Shown here one piece after another: positions 15,072 through 23,506 of a stretch of 64,000 nucleotides of DNA. Origin of the DNA: Deltaproteobacteria bacterium (GTDB taxonomy: Bacteria > Desulfobacterota > GWC2-55-46). Under the pieces are notes generated by a model. It was not told where the DNA came from. It ran no database searches and saw nothing but the letters and a program-made list of their open reading frames with translations. The position numbers and the translations under genes were made by a program. The stretch spans positions 1 to 64,000 of the forward strand of contig JACRNL010000007.1 in the NCBI GenBank assembly GCA_016234935.1, written 5' to 3'. How positions within the stretch are numbered: the first letter of the stretch is position 1; every line of letters begins with the position of its first letter.

Positions 15072-17681
15072 ATGGACGGCCTCTTGAGATCGATTTGGGT
15101 ATACAGAAAAGCAAGCTGGGTATACAGAAGGTTCAAGCGTTACATACCCAAGGGACTCAGGGGCATGGTCAAGTTCAAATTCACGGGTCTAAATAACTCA
15201 GGCGGAGATAACATGGACATTATCGGCGCGTCGGTCAAGGTAAGAAACGGGACAAGGATGGTTACGGCAAAGGCGAGAAAGGTGCGCTTTTCAGCGCACA
15301 GGTTCTTTACGGGCAGCGGAAGGCCGGAGGAGGTCAAGGCCCTGTGGCTGCTTTGCGATTATCTTTGTTCACGGCCGCCGGCTCTGGCCGTCTACGGAAG
15401 GGGCCCGTTTTTAGAAGAGCTCCTCAAGCACGCGCCGGCGCTAAAGCAGTCCATAAAATACATTATAGATGACAACGCGCCCTTGCAGGGTGTCACACCC
15501 TTGCAGGGAGGGGCGTCCGGCGCCGTTCCGGTCATACGCCCGGACTCTGTCCCCCGCGAGGTGCGGACGGTCTTTCTCGCCGAGACGCGCACCGCCCGGC
15601 GTTGGCACATGAAAAAAAAGCTCAACAGTCAGCAGGGCGGCATTGAGGCGGTATCCCCGGATATCATCGCGGATATAGGCAGGCACCTTATTCCGGCCCA
15701 CGCGTGGGTGAACGAGACGAGCAATATCTATCCGATAGACATACCGGAGATAGCCTTCAAGCCCGGCCTCGACATGGCGCTCATAGACAGCCCTTCAAGG
15801 AACATGGCCTTCATGCCAAACGGCCTTGCTTACGTGAGTAACGCCCTTAAAAAGGCAGGCGTGAGCTTCCAGACGGTTGACCTCGACATCATCGCGTACC
15901 ACAGGTATCACGTCAGCCGCCTCTTTGACGCGCCGGATGTGATACTGACGCCGGACGGAAATCCCCTGCCCGAAGACCCCTGGCTGGCGGAGAACTACGA
16001 ACTATGGCAGAGGCCGGACACGCTTGAATACTTCCGTCCGATGATAGATGAAACGGTAAGGGCGCTTGCCGAGGCCAGACCGAAGATCGTCGGCTTTTCC
16101 ATACAGGCGTGCAACGTGAAGTTCGCAAAGGAGGTCGCAAAGGGGGTGAAGGCGCTTTTGCCGGATACCCTTATCCTTGCCGGCGGGTACAGCTGCTATC
16201 AGCCGTTCATAGGCAGGCTTGCCTTTCCTGAGGCGGATTACATGATGATCGGCGAGGCGGACCTCAATGTGGGAGGACTCGTCAGAAGGCTTAGCGCGGG
16301 CGAAAGGCCGACCGGGCTGCCCGGCGTCATCTCCAGGTTCGACCCGCCGGATACGGACTTCAGGCCGGGGCCGATGCCCAAGGATCTCGACGCGCTCGAT
16401 ATGCCGCGCTACGACTGGTACGGCATCGACGTATACAGAAACCACAACCACTACCAGCTGACGCCGATAATAGCAAGCAGGGGATGCAGGTGGTCAAAGT
16501 GCAAGTTCTGCGCGGAGAGGTTTTTCTGGAGGATACGATCCCCGAAGAACGTCGTTGACGAGTTCGAGTACCTCTCCGGCAAGGGATGCGACCTCTTTAT
16601 GTTCAACGAGAGCGATCTGAACGGCATGCCGGAGGCGCTCCTTGAGATATGCGACGAGATAATAAGAAGAAGGCTTACCATAAAGCTCACCGGACAGCTG
16701 CGCATACACAAGAACAGCGACCGCGCGTTCTTTGACAAGCTCAAGGAGGCCGGGTTCGTCTCGCTCCGCTTCGGCGTAGACGCCTGGGCGGAAAACACCC
16801 TGCGCCTGCAGCTCAAAGGCTACACCCTTGGCATGATAACCCAGAACCTCAGGGACTGCCTCGCCTCCGGCATCTACACCGAGGTGAACATCGTCCTCGG
16901 TGTGCCGGGCGAGACCGATGACGACATCACGCAGTCGATAGAATTGATAGAAGCCAGCAAGCCGTATATCGGCAGGGTGGCCAATATAAATCCGCTGATG
17001 CTCATGTCCGGGAGCGTCTACTGGGAAAGTCCTGAGGAGCACGGCATACGGTTTCGCGGCGACAAGCAGGAGATATTGACGAAGCATCAGCACATGGTGC
17101 CGGATAATATGTGGTTCAGCGAAAATCCGTATATTGACGAAAAGGTCAGGAGACAGCGTTTTGAGCGCGTTGTCATGGAGCTGCACAAGCGGGGTTTTGA
17201 CGTGGGGCCGTTCGCAAAACAGGTGATAAAAGACGTCCTCGAAGGCAAGGGCGCAGGGGCAAGCGCAAGGCCCGGCGCGCAGCCTGACGGCGCTGCCCAG
17301 GGCGCGAAAAAGGGCTTTTTCGGCTTTGCCGCGCCGGGGCCGGCGGAAAAAAAGCTCCACGTCGTCAAGTTTTCCGGCGGCTTTTACGGCATTGACGGCG
17401 GCGCCCTGGACGCGGCTGAGGCGCCGAGTCTCTTTGATTCAAACGTGCTGGAGGTCAAACGGGAAAATCCGGCGAATATCCGTCTCATCACGGAAGGCTA
17501 CGCCTCCTGCTACAACATAATAAAAGTGGAAGGCGCGTTCTACGGCATCAGGCAAGGCTACCCGTTTGATATTAACATGGCCGAGGCCGGCGGCTACGAG
17601 CCAGGGGTATGCTTCAGGGGGCGGACCATCAAGGATGTCGAAGATACTATATCAAGCTCCGTATCGGCCAGGATAGCATAG
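15072..17681 (+). CDS. B12-binding radical SAM protein with extra N- and C-terminal domains
   Basis: 869 residues. Residues 85-200 look like a Rossmann-type nucleotide-binding domain (LAVYGRGPFLEELL, IIDDN). Residues 235-410 form a cobalamin-binding-like fold (MALIDSPSRN, IVGFSIQACNVK, LILAGGYSCY). Residues 465-690 are the radical SAM barrel with an Fe-S motif C472-x4-C477-x2-C480 (GCRWSKCKFC); the spacing is CX4CX2C rather than CX3CX2C. Residues 755-862 carry two diverged copies of the YRGF domain (VVKFSGGFYGIDGG, EGYASCYNIIKVEGAFYGI). A palindromic element adds APLQGVTPLQGG near 136-147. Such enzymes methylate or rearrange unactivated carbons. Confidence 0.85.
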   Translation: MDGLLRSIWVYRKASWVYRRFKRYIPKGLRGMVKFKFTGLNNSGGDNMDIIGASVKVRNGTRMVTAKARKVRFSAHRFFTGSGRPEEVKALWLLCDYLCSRPPALAVYGRGPFLEELLKHAPALKQSIKYIIDDNAPLQGVTPLQGGASGAVPVIRPDSVPREVRTVFLAETRTARRWHMKKKLNSQQGGIEAVSPDIIADIGRHLIPAHAWVNETSNIYPIDIPEIAFKPGLDMALIDSPSRNMAFMPNGLAYVSNALKKAGVSFQTVDLDIIAYHRYHVSRLFDAPDVILTPDGNPLPEDPWLAENYELWQRPDTLEYFRPMIDETVRALAEARPKIVGFSIQACNVKFAKEVAKGVKALLPDTLILAGGYSCYQPFIGRLAFPEADYMMIGEADLNVGGLVRRLSAGERPTGLPGVISRFDPPDTDFRPGPMPKDLDALDMPRYDWYGIDVYRNHNHYQLTPIIASRGCRWSKCKFCAERFFWRIRSPKNVVDEFEYLSGKGCDLFMFNESDLNGMPEALLEICDEIIRRRLTIKLTGQLRIHKNSDRAFFDKLKEAGFVSLRFGVDAWAENTLRLQLKGYTLGMITQNLRDCLASGIYTEVNIVLGVPGETDDDITQSIELIEASKPYIGRVANINPLMLMSGSVYWESPEEHGIRFRGDKQEILTKHQHMVPDNMWFSENPYIDEKVRRQRFERVVMELHKRGFDVGPFAKQVIKDVLEGKGAGASARPGAQPDGAAQGAKKGFFGFAAPGPAEKKLHVVKFSGGFYGIDGGALDAAEAPSLFDSNVLEVKRENPANIRLITEGYASCYNIIKVEGAFYGIRQGYPFDINMAEAGGYEPGVCFRGRTIKDVEDTISSSVSARIA
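15479..15510. repeat. In-frame palindromic element in the radical SAM gene
   Basis: CCCTTGCAGGG and TGTCACACCCTTGCAGGG are two related palindromes read in frame as APLQGVTPLQGG. They lie in a loop of the Rossmann-like domain after IIDDN. They resemble the CCCTTGAAGGG halves at 46048 and 54808, with GCA in place of GAA at the centre. Confidence 0.65.
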
Positions 17682-17693
17682 GAGGCAGGACTG

Positions 17694-18650
17694 ATGGAAT
17701 TCTTGCATAAAAGCACATTTTCGAAAAAACCGGCGCTGAGCATTATCCTCCTTGATTGGACGGTCAGGGAGAGTTTTCACACGCTGGAATATCTCAACCG
17801 CCAGAGGATAGCCAGGAGCAGTTACGAGATCATCTGGATAGAGTTCTATTCGAGGAGGGCGCCCCGGATAAAGGAAATGATGGACAGGGCCAGGGCGCTT
17901 GGCCTGCCGCCTCCCGTGGACACGTGGATAGTCATGGATACGCCAAAGAGCGAATACTACCACAAGCACAGGATGTATAACATGGGGATATTGAATTCAT
18001 CGGGCCGCATCACGGTCATCCTCGATTCCGATGCCATAGTAAGGCCGACCTTCGTGGAAACCGTCATTGACGAATTCGAAAAAAACGCGGACCTTGTCCT
18101 GCATTTCGAGCAGATAAGGAACTTCGACACGGCCTTTTATCCGTTTAATTTTCCGTCCGTCCGCGAGATTACCGGCCAGGGCTGCGTTAACGCGGTCAGC
18201 GGCGTTCCGAGCGGGTTTGATACGGCGGCCAGGAGCCTCAAGGAGGACTGGAACCTCTGGCACGTCTATAACTACGGGGCGTGCCTGTGCGCCAGGCGGG
18301 ACGATATGATACTCATCGGCGGGGCGGACGAGCACGTTGATTATCTCGGCCATGTGTGCGGGCCATACGAGATGACGGCTCGCCTTGTCAACGCCGGCTT
18401 TGCGGATAAACTCCATTCAACGCACTTCCTTTATCATGTATGGCATCCGAATCAGGGAGGGGACAATAATTATTCAGGCCCGAATAACGGCAAGGGCATG
18501 TCGCTCACGGCCATGGAGCTCCCGAAGACAGGCAGGATACTGCCCCTTACGGAGAACGCGGAGATAAAAAAACTGCGTCTTGCGGCAACGGATGAATCCG
18601 CTTCGGAAGGAGCTTCTACATTGAAGGAGGCGAGGCCAGCGCATGTTTAA
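17694..18650 (+). CDS. Family 2 glycosyltransferase
   Basis: 318 residues. A GT-A fold is seen from the strand LSIILLDWTVRESFHTLEYL and the DxD-type motif ITVILDSDAIVRPTF near residue 105. The C-terminal half has a motif FLYHVWHPNQGGDNNYSGP that recurs in the protein at 23507 (FLYHVWHPGTNGKNNYMGP), so the two are paralogs. AGGAGG lies 8 bases before ATG 17694. The end overlaps the start of the next gene by 8 bases. The product should transfer a sugar from a nucleotide donor to the growing glycan at the cytoplasmic face. Confidence 0.82.
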   Translation: MEFLHKSTFSKKPALSIILLDWTVRESFHTLEYLNRQRIARSSYEIIWIEFYSRRAPRIKEMMDRARALGLPPPVDTWIVMDTPKSEYYHKHRMYNMGILNSSGRITVILDSDAIVRPTFVETVIDEFEKNADLVLHFEQIRNFDTAFYPFNFPSVREITGQGCVNAVSGVPSGFDTAARSLKEDWNLWHVYNYGACLCARRDDMILIGGADEHVDYLGHVCGPYEMTARLVNAGFADKLHSTHFLYHVWHPNQGGDNNYSGPNNGKGMSLTAMELPKTGRILPLTENAEIKKLRLAATDESASEGASTLKEARPAHV

Positions 18651-21198
18651 CTCGGCGGCTGAACAAAAAGACGCACTGCCCGTGCCTTTCACGTATTTGG
18701 GCGACAGAAAAAACCTCGCGTATTTTCAGGCCCTGCCAGGCTACGCCGGCGCCATAAGGCTCACGCACGATGAACTGAAAACGCGGATAACCTTCCCGGA
18801 TGACGCGCCGCTTATGGATAGGCTGGCATTTCACATCGGGATACACAGGGTGCCGCCTCACATAAGGACTATTTACGTGGAGAGAAAGGCGTATTACCTC
18901 TCATTTTTCATGCAGTGCGTGGACGTATACGGACTTACGGACAGGAAGGTGATACTTTTTGAAAACAGAGACGGGCGCATCGTAGATATCTGCGATAATT
19001 TTTCCGGCAGCGGCGGTTTCGCCGTTCTTGGTTCAAGGGAAAATCTGAAATACTTTAAGGACAGGCCCGGCTTTATCGCCGGGATATACTCCGGCACGGT
19101 TTCGGATGACGAGCTTGTCCTGTCGCTTCGCGACACTGTCAGGGTGGCCGGTTTTCCGGAAACCATCTATGTGGAGGATACGCCCTTTTATTTGAATTAC
19201 TACATCCGCCACGCCGGCCTGGAGGGCATTTTAGACAGAAAACTGAAGCTGTTCAAGGTCAGCGGCGGCGTAGTCGAGGAACGTGACTATGAGCCGCGGG
19301 CGGACGGTATTGACGGCGCCGGCGCCCCGGCGAGGGTATACGAGATAGACCTCGTGAATCAGTGCAACCTCAAGTGCAGGATGTGCCATATAAGCTACAT
19401 GGGCGACAGAAAGACCCAGTGCGTCGAGATAGACCAACTGAGGGGCGTGAAGAACGTCTTCATACAGATGGGCGGCGTCTACGAGCCGCTGATGCACAAA
19501 GACTTTCCCGCGATAGCAAGGATGCTCTCGGATAACGGGTGCGAGCTTTCGATCATCACCAACGCGACGCTCCTTACCCCGGCCCTGATAGCGGAGCTTG
19601 CAGGGTGCAACTTCTACTCCATCCACGTCTCCTTTGACAGCGCGGACAAAAAGATATACGAGGGCATAAGAAGGGGCGCGCGTTTTGAAAAGACGCGCCA
19701 GAACATCCTTGACCTGCGCTCGGCCTTCAGGGGCAAGGATACCATGTTCATGATAAACATGGTCGTGATGAAGGGCAACATGGGCGGCCTCAGGGAAATG
19801 GCGGATTTTGCCGAGGCCGCCGGGTTTGACGGCCTTGGGCTGATACCTATGGTTGTCCGCTCGTCCGGGGCCGATGTCGTCAGCCAGTCGCTTGATCCGA
19901 TAATGGACGAGGCCAACGGCAGATTCGACGAATGCGCCGAGCACGTGATAAAAAACAGTTACCGGATCGTTTTAAGCGCGCCGTATTTCCTCTATACACC
20001 GCTCCGCTCGCAATATCCGAAAAACGTAAAGAATGGAATTGTGCGGTCTGACAACCCTGCCGCAAGGACGTACTTCAATAAATATACGGCCTATCAGTTA
20101 GGCCGCCATCCGGGGATGAAGCATAACTGCGTCTCGCCCTTTACCTTCGCCAAGATAGGCCCTGACGGGGCCGTCTACCTGTGCAACGAACTGCTTATCG
20201 GCAACGTCAACAGCGGCAATATCATGGACATATGGAATGGCAGGGCGGCCTCGTACATAAGGCGCTTCATCATGGACAACCCGTTGCTCTGCCAGGATTG
20301 CGACAGGTATAAATACTGCCTTAACCCCAGGGCCGCGAGCAAATACAATCCCGATAATATCGCCGCCACGTCGGAAGGTCGCGATAGGCTTAAAAAGATA
20401 GCAAGGGAGAATCTCCGGCCAAAGGCGGGCTTCGACGGGGTGAGCCACTCCTTGGCCGAGGCCATGATGAGCGGCGACGGCGAGACGGTTAAAAGACTGG
20501 CGCCTGAAGCGGACGCGTTTGCAACGGACGGCTGCGCCAGCACGCTCCTTCTGTATGCGGCGCTTTACGGCTGCGAGGAAGCGGCGGAGATATTGATAGA
20601 GATGGGCGCGGACGTCAACGCAAAAAACAGGTATTCGGACACCCCGCTTACCGCCGCGCTGCTCGGAGGCCGCATGGGGATAGTAAGGCTCCTTGCAGGC
20701 AAAGGCGCGGACGTCAACCATGCCTTTGCGTACGCAATGGCCATGAATAATCTCGACTGGGCCGCCCTGCTGGCCGGCCTCGGCGCGGACGTGAACGGGA
20801 GGCTTTCCGACGGCCTGACGCACCTTGTGAACGCCGCCATAAACAACGACATGGAAACCGCGTCGTTTCTTGTCGCCAAAGGCGCGGACGCCGACTCGGC
20901 CGATGAAAACGGCTCAACGGCGCTTATCCACGCCGCCCTGAACGGCCTTTATGAGATGGCCGGATTCCTTATAGAAAGCGGAGCGGACGTCAACCGTAAA
21001 AATCTGTATTTTGACACCCCCCTGTCCGTGGCCGCGGCGCACGGCAGAAGGGCAATGGCGGAATTCCTCGCGGCAAAGGGCGCGAGGCTCGATGACGCCC
21101 TTGTCCGCGTGTCCGTCATAGACGACGCAAGAGCGGCGGCGCTTTTGACTTCTCTCGGAGGCGATGCAAATGTTATTTCTGCTGACGCATGCAAATAA
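18643..21198 (+). CDS. Radical SAM/SPASM protein fused to ankyrin repeats
   Basis: 851 residues with an unusual order. Residues 15-118 and 125-217 are two copies of one unnamed domain (YLGDRKNLAYFQALPG / VLGSRENLKYFKDRPG; IYVERKAYYL / IYVEDTPFYL; LTDRKVILF / ILDRKLKLF). Residues 233-440 are a radical SAM barrel with C241-x3-C245-x2-C248 (NQCNLKCRMC). Residues 496-560 form a SPASM-like segment with C496, C514, C550, C553 and C559 for auxiliary Fe-S clusters. Residues 600-850 are about six ankyrin repeats (EILIEMGADVNAKNRYSDTP). SPASM enzymes often modify peptides or sugars; the ankyrin tail suggests binding to a protein partner. Confidence 0.85.
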   Translation: MFNSAAEQKDALPVPFTYLGDRKNLAYFQALPGYAGAIRLTHDELKTRITFPDDAPLMDRLAFHIGIHRVPPHIRTIYVERKAYYLSFFMQCVDVYGLTDRKVILFENRDGRIVDICDNFSGSGGFAVLGSRENLKYFKDRPGFIAGIYSGTVSDDELVLSLRDTVRVAGFPETIYVEDTPFYLNYYIRHAGLEGILDRKLKLFKVSGGVVEERDYEPRADGIDGAGAPARVYEIDLVNQCNLKCRMCHISYMGDRKTQCVEIDQLRGVKNVFIQMGGVYEPLMHKDFPAIARMLSDNGCELSIITNATLLTPALIAELAGCNFYSIHVSFDSADKKIYEGIRRGARFEKTRQNILDLRSAFRGKDTMFMINMVVMKGNMGGLREMADFAEAAGFDGLGLIPMVVRSSGADVVSQSLDPIMDEANGRFDECAEHVIKNSYRIVLSAPYFLYTPLRSQYPKNVKNGIVRSDNPAARTYFNKYTAYQLGRHPGMKHNCVSPFTFAKIGPDGAVYLCNELLIGNVNSGNIMDIWNGRAASYIRRFIMDNPLLCQDCDRYKYCLNPRAASKYNPDNIAATSEGRDRLKKIARENLRPKAGFDGVSHSLAEAMMSGDGETVKRLAPEADAFATDGCASTLLLYAALYGCEEAAEILIEMGADVNAKNRYSDTPLTAALLGGRMGIVRLLAGKGADVNHAFAYAMAMNNLDWAALLAGLGADVNGRLSDGLTHLVNAAINNDMETASFLVAKGADADSADENGSTALIHAALNGLYEMAGFLIESGADVNRKNLYFDTPLSVAAAHGRRAMAEFLAAKGARLDDALVRVSVIDDARAAALLTSLGGDANVISADACK

Positions 21199-22051
21199 GG
21201 GAGAGGCCCCGGCGCCGCCGGAGCGCGCCGTGGATGAAGATTTCGCCCCTGCCTCGTGGCAAACGCACCGCTGGGGGCTTGCGTCGGCGCGGTGGGAACT
21301 GCTCCGCGGCAAGAGTTTTTGGATAACCGGGGCCGGCACAGGCTACGGCAGGTGCATGGCGACCGCGCTTGCCTCGGCCGGGGCGCAGGTGTTCCTGACC
21401 GGCAGGAGAAAAAAAACCCTTATTGAGGCCATCGAGGCGATGAAGCCGTTTTCCATCCCGGTTGACAACTGTCACGCTATTACCGCGGATGTTACCGATA
21501 TCCTTGACGTTAAGGCGGCCTCGGCAGGCATAAAAAAACTCTGCCCATCGCTGTATGGCCTTGTAAACAACGCGGCCCTGCCGCCAAGCGGCGTGAGATT
21601 TCCAATTCAGGATGAGACGCCGGAATACTGGGACGCGATCATGCGCACCAATGTCACCGGGCCGAGACTTTTGACGGCTGAGATATTTCCGCACATGATC
21701 GCCGGCGGCGCGGCGCGGATACTTTTCATGACGTCCGAGGCGGGCTGGGCCTTTACCTCCGGCGTGGGGCAATATAACGTTTCAAAGGCGGCGCTCAACA
21801 GCCTTGCGGCGTCGGCGGCGGCGGAATATTCAGACAGATATCCGGAGGCGGACGTGCAGATAAACGCCCTTGATCCGGGCGAGGCAAAAACAGAGATGAA
21901 CTGCGATTCGAAGGCAAGTCCCTGGAGGGTCGCGGGCATGTCCCTTGCGCTGCTCTCACATCCGCGCGGAGGACCCAATGGCAGATTTTTTTGCAGAGAC
22001 GGCAGGAGGCTGCGCTTTGCGTACGCAAAAGAATATGAAAAGCCGCTTTAA
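21170..22051 (+). CDS. Short-chain dehydrogenase/reductase
   Basis: A classical SDR of about 293 residues: cofactor motif WITGAGTGYGRCMATALA, the NNAA motif in LVNNAALPP, catalytic Ser in ILFMTSEAGWAF, and Y-x3-K in QYNVSKAAL. ATG 21164 and 21170 are both possible; 21170 is 8 bases after GGAGG, so I chose it. The start overlaps the previous gene by 29 bases, a sign of tight translational coupling. It probably oxidises or reduces a sugar or lipid-linked intermediate of the glycan; the substrate is unknown. Confidence 0.83.
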   Translation: MLFLLTHANKGEAPAPPERAVDEDFAPASWQTHRWGLASARWELLRGKSFWITGAGTGYGRCMATALASAGAQVFLTGRRKKTLIEAIEAMKPFSIPVDNCHAITADVTDILDVKAASAGIKKLCPSLYGLVNNAALPPSGVRFPIQDETPEYWDAIMRTNVTGPRLLTAEIFPHMIAGGAARILFMTSEAGWAFTSGVGQYNVSKAALNSLAASAAAEYSDRYPEADVQINALDPGEAKTEMNCDSKASPWRVAGMSLALLSHPRGGPNGRFFCRDGRRLRFAYAKEYEKPL

Positions 22052-22069
22052 TAAGAAGGAGGGACGGAC

Positions 22070-23479
22070 ATGATAAACAGCATATCGTTCTGCATCCTGC
22101 ACTTCGGCCAGAGCGACGCGTCGCTTGACGCCTGCATAAGCGGCATCAGGGGCCAGCGCGTTCCCGACAGCGAGATAATCGTTTGCGGCATGGAAGGCAA
22201 AAATCCCCATGCAAGATACATCAGGAACGCGGACTGGGCGCGCAGCGGTGAGCTTAATATGATGCGCAACGCGCTTTGCGCCGGCGCGTCCAAGGACTTT
22301 ATCGTATTTCTTGAGTCTGATATCGAACTCTCTCCCGGCTGGTATGAAAAGATATCCGGGGCTGATTGCCTCGACATAGCGGGATCAAGCGTCCGAACGC
22401 CGGGCGGCACGCGGTGCGTGGACTGGGCGTGCGCCGTAGAGCTCGGCAACGGGCGCCTGCCCTATCCTTTGCAGTACGACGAGTGGACCGACAGGGCTTA
22501 CATACGCGCATGGCTGATGCTCATGAGAAAAAGCGTATGGGATAATGTGAAGTTCGACTGGGGCCTCCAGATAGACAGGGACGATGACGTTGATTTCTGC
22601 CTGCGGGCGGCGGCTGCGGGATATCGGCTCGGCGTGTTCCCTGACGCGCGGGCGGTGCTATCCGCCGACGCGGGCAAATTCGCGGCGCGGCGCCACGTCA
22701 CCTTCGAGGAGCCGCAGAGGATAGCGGACGGCTTCACGGAGGCCTTCGGCAATGGAAAGACGGCATTTAACGCAATGGACTACGACCGCGCAATCAGCCA
22801 TTTTGAAAAGGCGGCGGCTGTCGTCCCTGCTTCGTCCGCCGCATGGAGCCACATCGGATGGTCGCATTATTATAAACTCCGCTACGCCGAGGCCGTCAAG
22901 GCCTTTGACGCCGCGCTCCTCCTGTCGCCGGAGCATCACTTCGCCCTGCGGGGCAGGGGCTGGGCGCATATTCAGACGGGCAAATACGCAGAGGCTGCGG
23001 CAGACCTTGCGAAAGCGCTCGAATACATAAAGGGCCAGGAGCGGCAGGCGTGGCACGAGGCTATGCGCGGACTCGGTTGGGCGAACTATCACGGCGGCAA
23101 CTTCGACGAGGCTGTAAAAAGATTTACGGAGCTGGCGCAGCGGACGGACGCTAAGGAAAAGGGCGTAATCAGCGAAGCGCTCAGCGCCGCGGGGTGGTCG
23201 CACTTCAGAAAAAACGGCTTCAACGAAGCCGCCGACTATTTCAACAGGGCTCTTAAAGACTGCGGCCCGGACATGGCGGCGCACGCGGCGGAGGCCCTGA
23301 GAGGTTTGGATCTCGCCGTTCAAAAACAGAGAGAGGCGCGCCTCGGCGCGCCGGCAGTGGAAGCGGCGCAGTGCGCCGCGATAAGGCGGACACGTTTTGA
23401 AAAATTGAAGTCGTCAATTAAGGACAGGATAAAAACGTTAAAGTCAGGCATTGAGAGATTTATTATGCTCAGGGACTAA
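22070..23479 (+). CDS. Family 2 glycosyltransferase with TPR tail
   Basis: 469 residues. Residues 1-215 form a GT-A domain that begins ISFCILHFGQSDASLDACI, with FIVFLESDIELSPGWYEKI as the metal-binding region and RDDDVDFCLRAAAAGYRLGV near residue 165. Residues 225-420 hold four or five TPR units (AFNAMDYDRAISHFEKAAAV, GRGWAHIQTGKYAEAAADL, GLGWANYHGGNFDEAVKRF). The C-terminus is basic and helical. An excellent site, AAGGAGGGAC, precedes ATG 22070. TPR tails on glycosyltransferases usually bring together partner enzymes or acceptor proteins. Confidence 0.82.
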   Translation: MINSISFCILHFGQSDASLDACISGIRGQRVPDSEIIVCGMEGKNPHARYIRNADWARSGELNMMRNALCAGASKDFIVFLESDIELSPGWYEKISGADCLDIAGSSVRTPGGTRCVDWACAVELGNGRLPYPLQYDEWTDRAYIRAWLMLMRKSVWDNVKFDWGLQIDRDDDVDFCLRAAAAGYRLGVFPDARAVLSADAGKFAARRHVTFEEPQRIADGFTEAFGNGKTAFNAMDYDRAISHFEKAAAVVPASSAAWSHIGWSHYYKLRYAEAVKAFDAALLLSPEHHFALRGRGWAHIQTGKYAEAAADLAKALEYIKGQERQAWHEAMRGLGWANYHGGNFDEAVKRFTELAQRTDAKEKGVISEALSAAGWSHFRKNGFNEAADYFNRALKDCGPDMAAHAAEALRGLDLAVQKQREARLGAPAVEAAQCAAIRRTRFEKLKSSIKDRIKTLKSGIERFIMLRD

Positions 23480-23506
23480 GCCGCCGGGGCAAAGAAGAAA
23501 TATTCC

